Assembly (NCBI GenBank): GCA_951394405.1
Contig: OX596336.1
Span: 682,001 to 746,000, forward strand
Direction: 5' to 3'
DNA: 64,000 bases
DNA from: Coprinellus micaceus
Lineage: Eukaryota; Basidiomycota; Agaricomycetes; Agaricales; Psathyrellaceae
The position numbers and the translations under genes are program-made. A model generated the notes under the pieces. It was given only the letters and a program-made list of their open reading frames with translations, was not told the origin of the DNA and did not search any database. Of this stretch, positions 46,503 through 58,638 are shown in pieces; the stretch's first letter is position 1, and each line of letters starts with the position of its first letter.

Positions 46503-49034
46503 ATGGGCCTTCCAGCTCAGAAAAAGTACGAAGGCCAGACGCGCAGGCTCTTGCTTGCCTTTGACGTCGGGACGACATTCAGTGGGATATCCTACAGGTA
46601 TAAATTCAACTTGAGGCTTTACTCCGGAGCTGACTTATACTGAATGTAGCATTCTCGACCCTGGCAAGGTTCCGGAAATCCTCCCAGTCACCCGGTACGA
46701 TTCAGTGGTGTATGGGAGGGTTGTTCGTGTCTAAATTTCCTTCTTTCTTCGAAATCCAGGTACCCTTCCCAAGAGCAGGTTGGAGGGGACTCAAAGATCC
46801 CAACCGTCATATATTACGACTCTGCGGGAGAGCCGGCTGCAGTGGGTGCGGAGACCTTGGCAGAGGGTATCGAGGCAGATGCCGAGGAGAAGGGGTGGAC
46901 GAGATCCCGCTGGTGAGTAGTAGCTTTGAAAAACGCGAGGGCGGGGCTGTGAGTTGAATCATCGGCTTAAAATACAGGTTCAAGCTGCATCTCCGACCCA
47001 AGGTTCCCCCGTCGGGCAAGAAGATCAAGGAAGAGCCTATCCCTCCCTTGCCGCCGAATAAGACAGTGGTTCAGGTGTTTGCCGACTTCATGGAGTACCT
47101 CCGTAAATGTGCAAAGGACTACATCAGCGACACACACGGCGAGAAGCTGTGGGTTTCTCTACAAACGGACATCGTGTATGTTTTGACGCATCCGAACGGC
47201 TGGGGAGGCGTCCAGCAAGGGCAGATGCGCAAGTCCGCCGTCCTTGCGGGCTTGATCCCAGACACAGCCGAGGGGGCATCGCGTGTAAACTTCGTCACAG
47301 AAGGCGAGGCCAGTCTCCATTTTTGCTTATCAAATGGGTTGACCGTCCATGAAGATGACGAGGTGCGTGTTTTCAAACTCGACGGCGAACGCTACCCTCA
47401 TGCCCACGTATAGGAGCCAACGGGAATCTTAATCGTCGACGCGGGTGGAGGCACCATTGATTTGACCGCCTATCGTAAATTGCCAGATTATTCCTTCACC
47501 GAGATCGCTGTTCCCAAGTGTAGGTCATCGATCCAAGTAACTCCGCACCCATATTTCTGCGAGAATAACGGCGCATCCCTCGTTCTCTAGGTTACTTCCA
47601 CGGCAGCGCCTACGTTACGATGCGAGCGAGGGACCATTTTCGAAGTGTGTAGCGTCTCCGACCTCCGTTTTTGCTCCAACCCATCGCTAAACTGCACTAT
47701 TCAGAGCGTCTGGGGAGCAGCCGCTTCAAGGGCGACATAGAGACCCTCACGTCACGCTTTGATCGGAATACCAAGCTTGTTTTCAAACGAGACACCGAAG
47801 CCCAACATATCCAGTTCGCATCTGCTCGCGAAAACGAACCCAAGCTGAATATTCGCGCCGGTCGCCTCAAAATGGAGGGGTGCGCACCATCCTTTGCGAA
47901 ACCTTTCTTTTACTAGTTGGAACTGAAACGACGATGTAGGCATGAAATCGCGCAGTTCTTCGAACCCTCCATAACCGCCATTGTGGAGGCTGTGAAGACT
48001 CAGTTGATTACAGCGCATAATCCCATCAAGGTACGGATATTTAGCCCTACAAGCGGTCATATCGTGACTTCCTCTCCTTGGATTCAAAGACGGTATTCCT
48101 CGTCGGGGGGTTCTCAGCTAGTCCGTGGCTATATGAGAAGGTGAAGGCTGCCATCGAACCGCTGGGCGCTACAGTGTCCCGGCCTGATACCCATGTGTAC
48201 GATTCCAAACGCCTTTACTTGGAAAGGATCTTTAATAACGTGTGTAGCAACAAGGCCGTTTCGAATGGTGCCGTATCCTTCTTCATCGACGGATCGGTCA
48301 GCTCGAGGATCTCAAGGGCAACCTATGGAACTTCTGTCTTTGTCGTTTACGACAGCGCGAATCCTGCGCACAAAAAGCGCGGTGCTCAGATTAAGGTCCA
48401 TCCAGAAACAGGGGAACCTGTGCTGTACGATTATTTCGAAATCATTCTGGCCAAGGTGCGCGGTCCTTCCCGGTTCAGCAGCCTACCACTGACACGCTCT
48501 GACCCTCCAGGATGTGGTCGTTAAAACGACGAAGGAATTCCGCCGAGGCTTCTACTCTGTATCGAAAGACCCCAACGGCATGAAGTCCAAGAGGGTGAGC
48601 ATCCGCTCATATTGTGAGGATGTCGAAGAGGACGACGACCTATGGATAGACGACGATCCTGGTATGTTCATTCACTGTCTGCCTGACTTCTTGACTAAAC
48701 TGGATGTCCAAAGGATCGTATGAGCAGGTTTGTACCGTGGAAGCTGACACCTCCACAATCGTGCCCACGAAGAAGAACTCGCCAGCTGGAGAGACCTATT
48801 ACACCATGTCCTATGAGATTGTTCTCCTGTTTGGATTGACTGAACTTAAGGCGCAGATTGCCTATAAAGAAAATGTGGGTTTCGTTTGAGTTGAGCCTCT
48901 TCCGGTAGAAACATGCACTGAACCCACTCTTGCGTTTTAGGGTGTCGAAAAACGGTATGGTATTCTTTGACTTACCGTATACCAGCTATTGACTTGGTGA
49001 CAGTGGTCCTGCTTCCGTTCTCTTCGAAGCTTGA
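46503..49034 (+). CDS. Hsp70-like (HSPA12-type) ATPase 6
   Basis: Fourteen exons can be traced, giving about 600 residues. Exon 1 (46503-46597) encodes MGLPAQKKYEGQT, then RRLLLAFDVGTTFSGISYR. Exon 2 (46650-46694) gives SILDPGKVPEILPVTR and exon 3 (46760-46912) ends EGIEADAEEKGWTRSRW. Later exons carry THPNGWGGVQQGQMRKSA, FVTEGEASLHFCLSNGL, VDAGGGTIDLTAYRKLPDY (about 47440), FDRNTKLVFKRDTEAQHIQFASARENEPK, TVFLVGGFSASPWLYEKV (about 48090), RPDTHV then NKAVSNGAVSFFIDGSVSSRISRATYG, and LLFGLTELKAQIAYKEN. A 14-base microexon at 48941-48954 encodes GVEK and part of R, and the final exon reads GPASVLFEA. This is the best copy for defining the family's exon structure. It is divergent from D and convergent with E. 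Confidence 0.9.
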
Positions 49035-49263
49035 GGTGGATCCACCCATGAACTGGAATGCAGCCTCATCCGTGCCGTGCCTGCGCCGTTTAGCCGGACG
49101 TGCCAACCCTTTTGTTCTTAGCATATATCTCTTCCCCTAATCTCTCGTACTACTATAGTCGGGACTCTATTCGGGTGTTGTAACCTCCGCCAGTCCAGAG
49201 CCACCTTTCAATTACACTAGATATTATTCTACTTATACCACGAACGTACATATCTCTTCTTGA
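49035..49263. other. Convergent 3' region between Hsp70-like 6 and partner E
   Basis: AT-rich stretch with no gene (for example TAGATATTATTCTACTTATACC near 49220); likely both terminators. Confidence 0.45.
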
Positions 49264-51498
49264 TCATGACAGCACCGTTGATCGCAGCAGCACCTTGGGC
49301 TTCATAAACATCTCCAGCTTCCACTCTGCGTCAGCCGTCGACGTGGGCTTCCTGGCCCGGCAGCACACACCTAAGCCTGTCGTGCATACGATTGGTCCGC
49401 CGTCGGAGCCTTCCCCTGTGCCCTTACCAGGCACAGCATAGGCGTCCTGCATGGTACCGGGATTGAAGGATCGATTTGGAGCCATGGAAAAGACTTCTAC
49501 GTGCGACGACAGGATGCCCTCCCGCACTGCTGCCTTGATTTTGGTCGCTTTCTCAACAATGTCGGCAAGTTTCCCTCCAACCGCCTCCTCCAAATCCGAA
49601 GGCAATTCCGAAAGCCGTCGCCAACCAACAGCGGTGAGCATGTTGCCTAAACATTTCGTGGTGTGCTCGCTGTCGTGCGACTGCTTCTTGAGCGCCGAGT
49701 TCGTGATTGACAGCCAGTTTTTGGCGATTGGGGTAGGCTCTACGATGATGATGAGTCTATCGACATTGGGGAGGGTGCTTGAGAGGCCTACGTGAGTCCA
49801 TAACCTCCTTCCAGAGTCCCTTCATGTAACGGTCGAGTTCTGGGCGCTCGGGGGAGAAGGTCCCGACAATATCTTCGCAGTGGGCCACCAAAACGTTCTG
49901 GACGAGGCACTCAAAAAGAATGGTGTCTCCCTTCGCAACCTCAGTACGAAGTTGAGAAACTATATCCGCGGACCACATCTCCACGATTGCCTCACAAGCT
50001 TTATCGAAGGTAGGCTTCCAGGCTGCGTCTTGCTCAGGAGTGAAGGCTAGTTGAGACGATTGCTGGTCCAAGACTGCATCCGACATGTCCACCGCGCATT
50101 GGAAAACCTCGTCGTTGAGGTGTTCAACCATGCGCATCAAGTCGGTGAGTGAATATTGATCTGCCGTCGTCATAAAGGCCTGGGCGACCTTGTTCTCCTC
50201 CGTCCTGACGTCTAGAAGACTCTTCGTCTGACCAAGCGCTTTTTGCAGCGACCCTGACTTCTGTCGTAGAGATTTGATCTCTGAACACTGGAGTTCTAGG
50301 GTGTCTTGCAGCTTTTGGTTGACCTCCTTCCCGTCTCGGGAGCGTCTCTCCCATTCAGATGCGCGTTTCGAGATGTCGTCGTTGGTCCTCTCCAGCACCT
50401 CAATGGAGGCTATTTTCTGAGAGAGTGTGGATTCTAGAGCTCGAATCCTACCCTCCATCTCTATCTTCCGACCTCTCCATTCCCGCTCTTCGTCATTCTC
50501 CTTCACCTCGGCGGTTTTCTTCTCCCACGCCTCGAGTGCGGATTCCTTCTGAGCGAGCGTCGCTGCGAGATCAGCTATCTTCCCCTCTAACTCCTCTCTC
50601 TGGCGGTCCCATACCCGCTCTGCGTCACCAGTCCTTGCTACGCCCTCATCCCTCTCCTTCTCTAAGGCGTCGATTTTGGACGACTTCTCGGTGAGCGCGG
50701 CCGCCAGCGCCTTCAATCCACTCTCCAGCCTTTCCTTTTCGCTTCCCCATTTCGCCTCCAATTCCTTCACCTGGTGAGAACCTCCTACTCGCTCGTTCAA
50801 CACCGGCTCGTCCGCCATCCTGGTGTCCTCGCCTTCCCGAATTCGCTCGCCGGTTTTTCGCTTTGCCTGGTTCTCGTTTCTGACTTCCCTGGACTCTGGA
50901 GGGTCGGCGGCGTGTTGGGTGAGTAAACCGGGGGGACAACCGGGCTCTTCCTTTACCGTTGACTCCTTGCGCTGGACCGGGGGAGGAGAGCGAACTCTGG
51001 ACGGGGTATAACGATCGTACGACCGTCTTGGTCCATTATCCCGAGGCGAGTCAGGGTTTGGGAAAACAGAGAAATCATCTCGCTCATCCTTGACCCTGCC
51101 TTTCAGAATTCTCAGCAATCCGGCGGGGAAAGCGCCGCAACAGTGGTCATACCTTGAGGCCCGTGGTAGTTCCTATCGCGATATTGACCGGAATCTCGTC
51201 GTTTCCGGCTCTTATCTGTGCGCGAGTACGTTTTAGACCCAGAGTGCTTCTGGCCATGTTCCCTCCAAAAGTTTTTGTGCTCCCCTGAGTTGCGGTGGTC
51301 GCGCCCGGAGTTGTGGTTGGAATCTGCACGTCGTTTATCCCCAATATTACTCCAAGGATTCGACGAATTCCGAGGATTAGAGAACATTTCCCTGGCCCCC
51401 CTGCCGTCGTCGTATCCCTGTCTTCTAGGGGACCGTGGACGTGAACTATCTGAACGTCGGTGGTCTTCGGACGACCTGCATGGTCCAGTTGAGTTCAT
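49264..51498 (-). CDS. Partner E: RS-rich coiled-coil protein of the Hsp70-linked family
   Basis: About 710 residues in three exons. Exon 1 (51498-51153) is rich in Arg/Ser/Asp/Asn (RRSDSSRPRSPRRQGYDDGR, then DKSRKRRDSGQYRDRNYHGP). The intron 51100-51152 joins GRVKDERDDFSVFPN. Exon 2 has TPSRVRSPPPVQRKES, a very long heptad coiled coil (about 50780-50240), and the signature LLDVRTEENKVAQAFMTTADQYSLTDLMRMVEHLNDEVFQCAVDMSDAVL. After a short intron (about 49755-49805) the C-terminal domain reads PIAKNWL ... GWRR ... EGILSSHVEVF ... MQDAYAVPG ... CTTGLGVCC ... MKPKVLLRSTV, ending at 49264. It is convergent with Hsp70-like 6. The first 590 bp are nearly identical to partner H. ATG 51498 is the likely start; an in-frame ATG lies further up at about 51528. 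Confidence 0.82.
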
Positions 51499-51829
51499 TC
51501 GCGCCAAATCAGAGAAGGAAACGCACAAACCGTACGAACGCCTCCATCTCGGTCATCCTCCAGGGTTCTTGTCTGAAAATGCGGTCGATGGCGGTAAGGC
51601 TGGTGCAAAGGGATCCGCAGAGGTGGGAGCTAGTGTTGAAGATGCGTTGGTTGCCACCAGGCGCTTCAGGGGCGCGTCGGTAAAATTCGCAGGCACCGCC
51701 ACAAGTTTAGCGCTCAAGAACTCGAAGGCCAATCAGACTCAGGCGTCCCGGATTTTCGAAGCGAGGTAACCTCAAAAATAAATATTCAGGGCCCGAGTTC
51801 GGTTTGCTAGTCTCTTACTACCTAGTCCG
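51499..51829. other. Short intergenic region between partners E and F
   Basis: It holds the E promoter and F terminator. A plus-strand open frame over this area (51218-51769) is largely antisense to E exon 1 and is not supported. Confidence 0.4.
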
Positions 51830-53655
51830 CTAGTCTACCGTTTCCAAAGCGGATGGAAGAAGGACCTTAGGTTTTAGAACAACTTCCCACTTCCTCTGAC
51901 TGGCCCGCTCCTTTGCGGACGACCGTCTTTCTCTTGCAGTGCAACGTACACCTAGCCCAGTAGAGCAGATTATTACCTCGGCGCTTGACCCAGCCCGGCC
52001 TGAAGGGGCGTCAAGATCCCAAGGGTCCTGCATTTCGGAGGGATCGAAACGCGCGCCATCCTCGTAGTAAAAGACATCGACGTCGGCCGATAGAATACCC
52101 TCTGTGATGGCCTCCTTTATCTTCGACGCCCTCTCACTCAGCTCCCCTACCTTCTCCATCACCTTTGTGGGCAGCGCTCGGGATCCCTCTGCTTCAAGAT
52201 TCCACCCTCCGATAGCCATTAAAAAGTACAGGCCCTGCATGATGTTCGAGTGGTCTACGACGGGCGATTTGAGTTGTGAATGCGTTATCGCCAGCCATCT
52301 CTTCGCAATCGGTGTCTCGTCTTTGCTTGTTGTCAGTCAACCAAGTATCGCAGTCAGAGGCCACCCTGGATACTCACAGGCTATTGTAACGCTGTCCCAC
52401 AGAGCTAAAAATCGATTGTCGAACTCCCGACTCTCAAGGGAGAACGATTTCACAATTTCGTAGCACCGACACACCAACACGTGCTGAAGCAGGGACTCAA
52501 AGAGCGTGGTTTCATCTTCCCTCACGCCCGCTTGGAGGCGTGAGACAAGCGCGGAACCCCATCGCTGTTCCACTCTCTGACAGACATCCAACATGTTGGC
52601 TTCATCGTCTTCGTCCTTCTGAGTCACCATTCCCCTCTGCTCAATGAGAGCGTCCGACATCATCATGGTGCACTGGTAGATCTCTTCATTGAGCTGGTCC
52701 ACCATGTGGCAGATATCCGCTATTGAATGCTCATCGGCAGTCGTCAAGAACGTTTGGGCCAGTCTGAGCTCTTCCGTGCGAGACTTTAACAATTTCTGTG
52801 ACTTCTGAAAGTTTTCTTCCATGCGTTCCGATTGTATCGTCAACTGTTCGAGCTGGCGCTGGACCTTGACCCCTTCATCATGCAACCTTTCGTTTTCCTT
52901 CTCAACCAGCCGTAGCTCCTGGTTCTCCTTTTCCACCCGTCGCAACTCCTGATTCTCCTTCTCCACTCGTCGCAACTCCCGAGAGACTTCCGCCATCCTC
53001 TCTTCCGCTTGGATATTCGCGGAATTTAGCTGCTCCCGGAGTATGCTGAAGCTTTCCTCCCATTCAGCGATCCTCCTCGTCGCGCTCTGCAGTTCGAGTT
53101 CGAGCTGGTAGACTTCTTGGGACCTTTGCTTTATAATACCTTCCATTTCCACCTTTTGGGACTGCCATGTCCTCAAGGCGTCGTCCTCTTGCCCGGGGTT
53201 CTCCTGGACCGCAGGGGGCGAGGCGGTGAAGCTTGGCCGGCTCGACGGCAGGCCCATTTGCTGATCCTCTGACCCAGATCTCCGGGTGTCTGACCTTGTC
53301 TGATCATACAACTCCGTGCCTATGCTAGTGTCGATGAAAAGGAATCGGCGGGGCTGAACATCTCGCTCACCTCGTTTCTGTTGATTGGGGGCGCGCACGT
53401 TACGGTCCTTACCATCTGCGCATTCGTAGTCAGAGAAATGTATTCAGGGGGGCACACTTCTAACTATTACATACTGTGATGCTCTCTCGGCGACCTGTGG
53501 TCATCCCTTGGAGCTTTTCCATCGCGGCGGAACCCTTCCCGCTGGATAGGCGGGGCGCTCGCCTCTTGGCCTTTCGCTTCTTCCGTCGACCCCGGCGCTC
53601 TGCTCCTGTCCTTTTGAGAACCGGAGAAAGTCGTCCAAGGCCAGTCAATGGGCAT
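51830..53655 (-). CDS. Partner F: RS-type coiled-coil protein of the Hsp70-linked family
   Basis: A proposed exon 1 from ATG 53655 is basic and charged (KDRSRAPGSTEEAKGQEASA ... REHH) and resembles the RS-rich first exons of E and H in style. An intron at about 53417-53475 joins NGKDRNVRAPNQQKRG. The main exon carries a coiled coil with a short tandem repeat, LRRVEKENQE / LRRVEKENQE / LRLVEKENER. The signature LLKSRTEELRLAQTFLTTADEHSIADI with VDQLNEEIYQCTMMMSDALI follows. After an intron near 52325-52380 the C-terminal domain reads PIAKRWLAITHSQLK ... GGWN ... EGILSADVDVF ... MQDPWDLD ... CSTGLGVRCT ... LKPKVLLPSAL, ending at 51830. It lies head-to-tail downstream of Hsp70-like 7. The start codon is the weakest part of the model. 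Confidence 0.75.
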
Positions 53656-54003
53656 CTGACAATGATGAAGACTATCGGAGGCTCGTCAAGGAATCCCACA
53701 AGTGGACGCTGTTGTGGTGTCTGATAGTCGAAGGAAGAAGCAAGGATCCGGAATTTGGATTGAATTGTCGAGGTCAGGCCTTATGGATGCCTCGTGCCCT
53801 GCTGATCGATGGATAAGGTCCTTCAAGTTCCGTTATTTAGTGCTAGGAGGACTGGCCTCCGTGGCAAAAACCAGTAAAATAACAGCTGTACACAAAAGGG
53901 CGCAACATATCCACATTGGTAGGAAGCCATTGAGCTACAGGGAGAGCGGATAGGTTCTGAGCTCGGAAAAGGGGTCGACAAGACCTCCATCTCTCCAGAA
54001 ACT
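53656..54003. other. Intergenic region between partner F and Hsp70-like 7
   Basis: No gene seen. It must contain the promoter of F and terminator of Hsp70-like 7. Confidence 0.4.
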
Positions 54004-56577
54004 TTAGTCCTCGTAGACGACTGTCGCCGGCCCACTATACAGACACACTTAGCGATCGAGGCTAACATGAACATCTCATGGCAAACCAACTCTTACCGCT
54101 TTTCGACGCCCTAGAGGTTACGCGGGTAAGAAAGAGAAGACGAGGAATGGGAAAGTCGGCGTACGTTCTCCAAATAAGCAATCTGGGCTTTGAGCTCCGT
54201 TAAGCCAAAAATTAGAACGATGTCGAATTCGATGCTATGGTATGGCGCTCCGGTTGTTGATTTCTTTACAGATGCCTTCACAGAAGATGTGTCGGCCTTT
54301 ACGGTGCACGCTCTGAGAAACATATCTGGTCGGAGATGTAGACTTAGCGAACAACCCTATGATCACCCTGGCAGATACGATGACACACCTGGTTCCTCAT
54401 CCACCCATTGCGGATCGTTAGATTGTCCGGTATAACAGTAAATAATCGCGGTGGGCTGGTCCAACGAAGAGCGGTCGGATTCCGATGTAGAGAAGGAGCT
54501 ACGGAATTCGGTTGTTTCCTTCACTCTGGTGTTCTGTATTGAAAATAGTATCATAAGCATGGGATAACGGTGGGCGGAGTGCTTGTCTGAATGGTTACCT
54601 TTGGTAATATGGTCGAAAAGAGGCCATATAGGGTAGGGCTCCCTGATACTACATGGACTTTGATGAGATGACCCCTTTTGCGGTGGGCCGGGTCTGTGGA
54701 GTCGTACGTCGTGTGGCACCTGACCCCATACGTTAGTCTAGAGACCCTAGAGCTGACAACGCCGTCTAGGTAGAACGATACAGCGCCATTCGAGACCGCC
54801 TTGTTGCTAAAAGGTGGTGGTTCTTTGAGCAAGGCGGGCAGGCTTGATAACGGGACCCATACGCACACATGTGTGTCAGGTCGCGAGACCGCAACTCCGA
54901 GGGGCTCAATACCCTTGCGCACGTTCTCACAAAGCCAATGACTAGCGGAGAATCCGCCGACTAGGAAAACCGTCTGGCAGCACCACGGCCCTTAGTACGA
55001 ATATCCTACTTTCAAGTCCCACCTCGCTTACCTTGATTGGGGCGTGCGCCGCCGAGATCTGGTCCTTGACTGCTTGAACGATACACGAGATCGACGGCTC
55101 AAAAAAGGTAGCTACGTCTGACCTGTAGTAGATATGAGGGCAGGATGCCTGGCGCAGCCTTGAAAGAGGTACTTACCCCGCCAGCGTGAGCCGACCACCG
55201 CGAATGTTGAGGGCCGCGTCTCGTTCACGGTGAGAGGCGAATTGGATATGATGAGGCTCGTCGCCTTTTCGGAATACGTGCTTGGTATTTCTGTCGAACC
55301 GCGTTGTAAGGGTGTCGATGTCTTGAGCGAAGCGAGTCCCAGAGAGAAGTTCTAAAGGAATCGTGTTAGAGTCATATTTGGATGAGATGGTGGACAGAGT
55401 GATATACTATGGAAGAACTGCTCCGCTCGTATGGTAACGTACGCAGCGCCCTGGAAGTGGCCTGTCAGAGTAGAAGCAGGAGTGAGCAATGAGACACGAA
55501 GGCATGCAAGATCAACGTACATTTCGGAATGGCGATCTCTTCAAACGAATGGTCGGGCAATTTGCGATAGGCTGTGAGGTCAATGGTACCCCCGCCAGCA
55601 TCAACGATCAAGACACCGTCTCCCTATACGACAAATTATGGGGCCAAATCAATAAGCAGAGCCAACCTGATGCTCTCGATGATAACATTACCTCGTCGCC
55701 CTCGATCTCCAGCCCATTCGAAAGGCAGAAATGCAGGCTCGCCTCCCCTTCTGTGACGAATGTGACGCGAGCACGACCTTCCTCCGTGTCCGATATGAGC
55801 CCGGCCGTGATTGCGGCAAGCCGCATCTGTGCTTGCTGTGGCCCTCCCCAGCCGTTAGGGTGCGTCAATACATACATAATATCGTCTGCGAGGGATGCCC
55901 ACACCCTCGCCCCATGTGTCTCCGTGATGTACTCCTTCGCACACTCAAATAGGTACACCATGTAGTCAGCGAACACTTGCACGACCGCCTTGCCGGGTGG
56001 CAGAGGTGGGACAGAGTCCGATTCGTCAGGGTCAGGGGCTAGACTCAAGCGCCTGAATATCGAGAACATCGATGCTGGTCTCGGTTTCGGGCGCAGGTGC
56101 AGCTTGAACCTAAGAGTGGAGGCGCTATGTGGGTGCACGGTCGATTTAACTAGCACACAAACTCACCAGCATGCCTTGGTCCACCCATTCTCCTCCGCAT
56201 CCTCTTCCATTCCTTCCTTCAGTGTCTCTGCACCTATCGCACAGACATCGCCGTTAGAATCGTAGTAGGCGACGGTTGGTATCTTCGAATCTCCTCCGAC
56301 GTGCTGCTGACACGGGAACCTTGGCAGAAGAAGGGTGCCAGTTAGTCATGCAGATCGCGTTGGGAGGACATCGTAAAGCTCACCGTGTCACTGGCCGAAT
56401 CTCAGGGACGCAACCAGGGTCAAGGATACTGTACATATCGTCGAATCAGTTCCCCATCGATTTGCAGTTAAAGGCCACACACCTGTACGAAATGCCACTG
56501 AACGTCGTCCCGATGTCGAAAGCCAACAAAAGCCTACGAGTATACCCCGCGTACTTCTTTCGTTCTGGTAAATCCAT
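54004..56577 (-). CDS. Hsp70-like (HSPA12-type) ATPase 7
   Basis: About 600 residues. The start MDLPERKKYAGYT is followed by RRLLLAFDIGTTFSGISYR. It continues with SILDPGCVPEIRPVTR, AIGAETLKEGMEEDAEENGWTKACW, FADYMVYLFECAKEYITETHG, FVTEGEASLHFCLSNGL (about 55735), VDAGGGTIDLTAYRKLPDH (about 55600), FDRNTKHVFRKGDEPHHIQFASHRERD, TVFLVGGFSASHWLCENV (about 54960), RPDTHV then NKAVSNGAVSFYLDGVVSSRVSRLTYG, and LIFGLTELKAQIAYLEN. The 14-base microexon at 54097-54110 encodes GVEK and part of R, and the last exon GPATVVYED ends at 54004. Neighbours are G upstream (same strand, 317 bp away) and F downstream. Its 5' region has one GTCAC (56653-56657), not a cluster. Confidence 0.86.
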
Positions 56578-56893
56578 GGTCGAGGTTAGAGTTGAGAAGG
56601 TAGATGAAGAAGCATGATGGTACGCGATACCCCTGTCCGGCGACCACGAGGCGTCACCTGAACGACATGAGGACGCTGTGAGATCAACGGGCGCTTAATT
56701 TCCGCGACCCGCCACACTGTCAGCGCCACTGTGAGGTCGTCAGTTTGAAATCGCACCTTGAGGTAGATGGGAGGCATCCCAGTCCAAGAAAGGAATCCAT
56801 TAGGGGAACATATCGCTACAAGAAAGATGGTAATGGTCCATGGGGATCTGATATCAGCGACCAACCGAAGGGTGAGATAAACTGTCCGATAAA
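56578..56893. other. Intergenic region between Hsp70-like 7 and partner G
   Basis: Contains the promoter of gene 7 and terminator of G. One GTCAC lies at 56653-56657; no TATA box was evident. Confidence 0.4.
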
Positions 56894-58638
56894 TTACTGA
56901 GGAGCCTGGGGAGTCAAGGTAGACGCCAGGAGGACCTTCGCCTTCAGAATGATCTCGGCTTTCCGTTGGGTCTGTGTGGAGCTGGACGACGTAGACACCC
57001 TCTTGACATACCGAAGCCCAAGTCCCGTTTGACATACGACGATATCGTCTGGGGGGATATCCTGCGAATCGTACGCATCTTGCATGTACGCCGGGTTATA
57101 ACCCCTCTTCGTTGGGGCACGGAACACTTCAACGTCAGCGGAGATGATGCCCTCCATCGACATCTCCCTGATCCTCAAAGCTTTCTGTTGGATCTGGGAT
57201 AGCTTTTCGAGTGCCATCTCGGGGAGCTTGGGGTGCGAAGAGGATCCCTCCACCCGCCAGCCGCCGACGGTCAGTAGGCACACGAGGATCTCAAAGGTGC
57301 TTTCGGATTCGACTTCCTCGGTCTTCATTTGGGAGCTGGTCATCGCGAGCCAGTTTTTAGCTATGGCGGGTTCACCTATAAGGGGTAGGAGGAAAATAAG
57401 CCATTATACAGAAGGGCTTACTCCGATGGACGAACATGATACACTCAGCTTCTCCCAGACTCCCCTCAAGGCTTTGTCGAGACCGGCGTTCCCCGGACAT
57501 ATTGAATGGATGAGGCCAGCGCACCGAGTAGTAAAGATGTTTTGGATTAGGCTCTCGAAAAGTACCGGGTCGGGGTCCTCTTGGGCGAGGTCAGCGAGAA
57601 GCCGGGAAGTAAGCTCTTCACCATAGCGATTTGCGACGGTGTTGCGGGCGTCTTCCACTTCCACCGCTTCTCCAGGTTTTCCGCCGTCAGACGCTTTCTG
57701 CTCGAGAACCATATCGGAGAGGTTCAAGGCGGCTTGGAAAATGTCGTTGTTGAGTTCCTCTACCAGGCGAGAGAGATCTGCGACGGAGAATTGGTCGGCA
57801 GTCGTCATGAAAGCTTGAGCGATAGTGAGCTCCTCTGTCCGGGCTTGAAGTAGCGACTTGGTTTTCTCGAGCTGACTCTCCGCCCCTTCACACTTCCGTG
57901 CGAGGCCGTGCAGCTGCACGACGAGGTGCTGCTCGCGCTGGGTGAGTTCGTTTAGTTGGTGTTCTAATCGCTGTCCCCATTCCTCCCCTTCTGACAGGCG
58001 TTTCCTCTTGCGATCCAGCTCGGACTTCAATTTGCAAATCTCGTCCTCTTTAAGCTGTAGGTCACGCTGAAGTTTTTCGATAGATGTTTGGCATCCCTGC
58101 CGCCCCGCGTCCCAGTTCTGCTTCTGTAGTTCCGGGGGGTCGTCGCCATGGTGCTTTGGCTGCCTCGCCGAATCGTTGGGGAGGATATCCAGTTCGTCGT
58201 CGTCGGTATCACTCTCGGAGAATAGTCCCTTCGAAGACCCCCGACCTTTCCCTTCAAAGTCCAGCTGTCGGCGGCCGTTCTTCGCGTCTAGGATAATTTA
58301 GTGATGACTTCCGAGGAATAGATTCGAGAAACGTACCGCTGCTTGCATCCTCCAGCCGAGGTCGGGTCGACCGAGAGTTCTCAGCAGCTCCTGCCAGTTG
58401 TGGAGCCCAAGTCATAAACTGTTGGCTTAATGAAGATAGGAGACTTACGACGAGCCAATTCCTCCTGGCGTTCATCCTCCGAATCTTCAATTATCTCATC
58501 TTCTTCATTACTATCGAGAAGAATTGGGTTGTGGAACGAGTTGATTTTAGGAGCTGGACAGCGCTTGCGCTTTAGGGATTTATTCTCAGGAGGCGAGGGT
58601 GAGATCAAAGATTTGAGAGCCGTGATCCAGCTCCCCAT
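56894..58638 (-). CDS. Partner G: coiled-coil protein of the Hsp70-linked family
   Basis: Exon 1 from ATG 58638 reads MGSWITALKSLISPSPPENK, then SLKRKRCPAPK (possible nuclear localisation signal) and the acidic block NPILLDSNEEDEIIEDSEDERQEELARR, the same order as in partner D. One or two small introns between about 58260 and 58450 are not fixed. The main exon has DFEGKGRGSSKGLFSESDTDDDELD, a coiled coil (about 58085-57870), and the signature LLQARTEELTIAQAFMTTADQFSVADL with VEELNNDIFQAALNLSDMVL. After an intron at about 57373-57450 comes AIAKNWLAMTSSQMK ... GWRV ... EGIISADVEVF ... MQDAYDSQ ... CQTGLGLRYV ... LKAKVLLASTL, ending at 56894. It is divergent from Hsp70-like 8. An in-frame upstream ATG (58731) exists but 58638 matches D better. 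Confidence 0.82.

Noticed and set aside
51218..51769. 183-codon plus-strand frame
   Set aside because: Mostly antisense to the RS-rich exon 1 of partner E; the same shadow appears opposite partner H at 63749.
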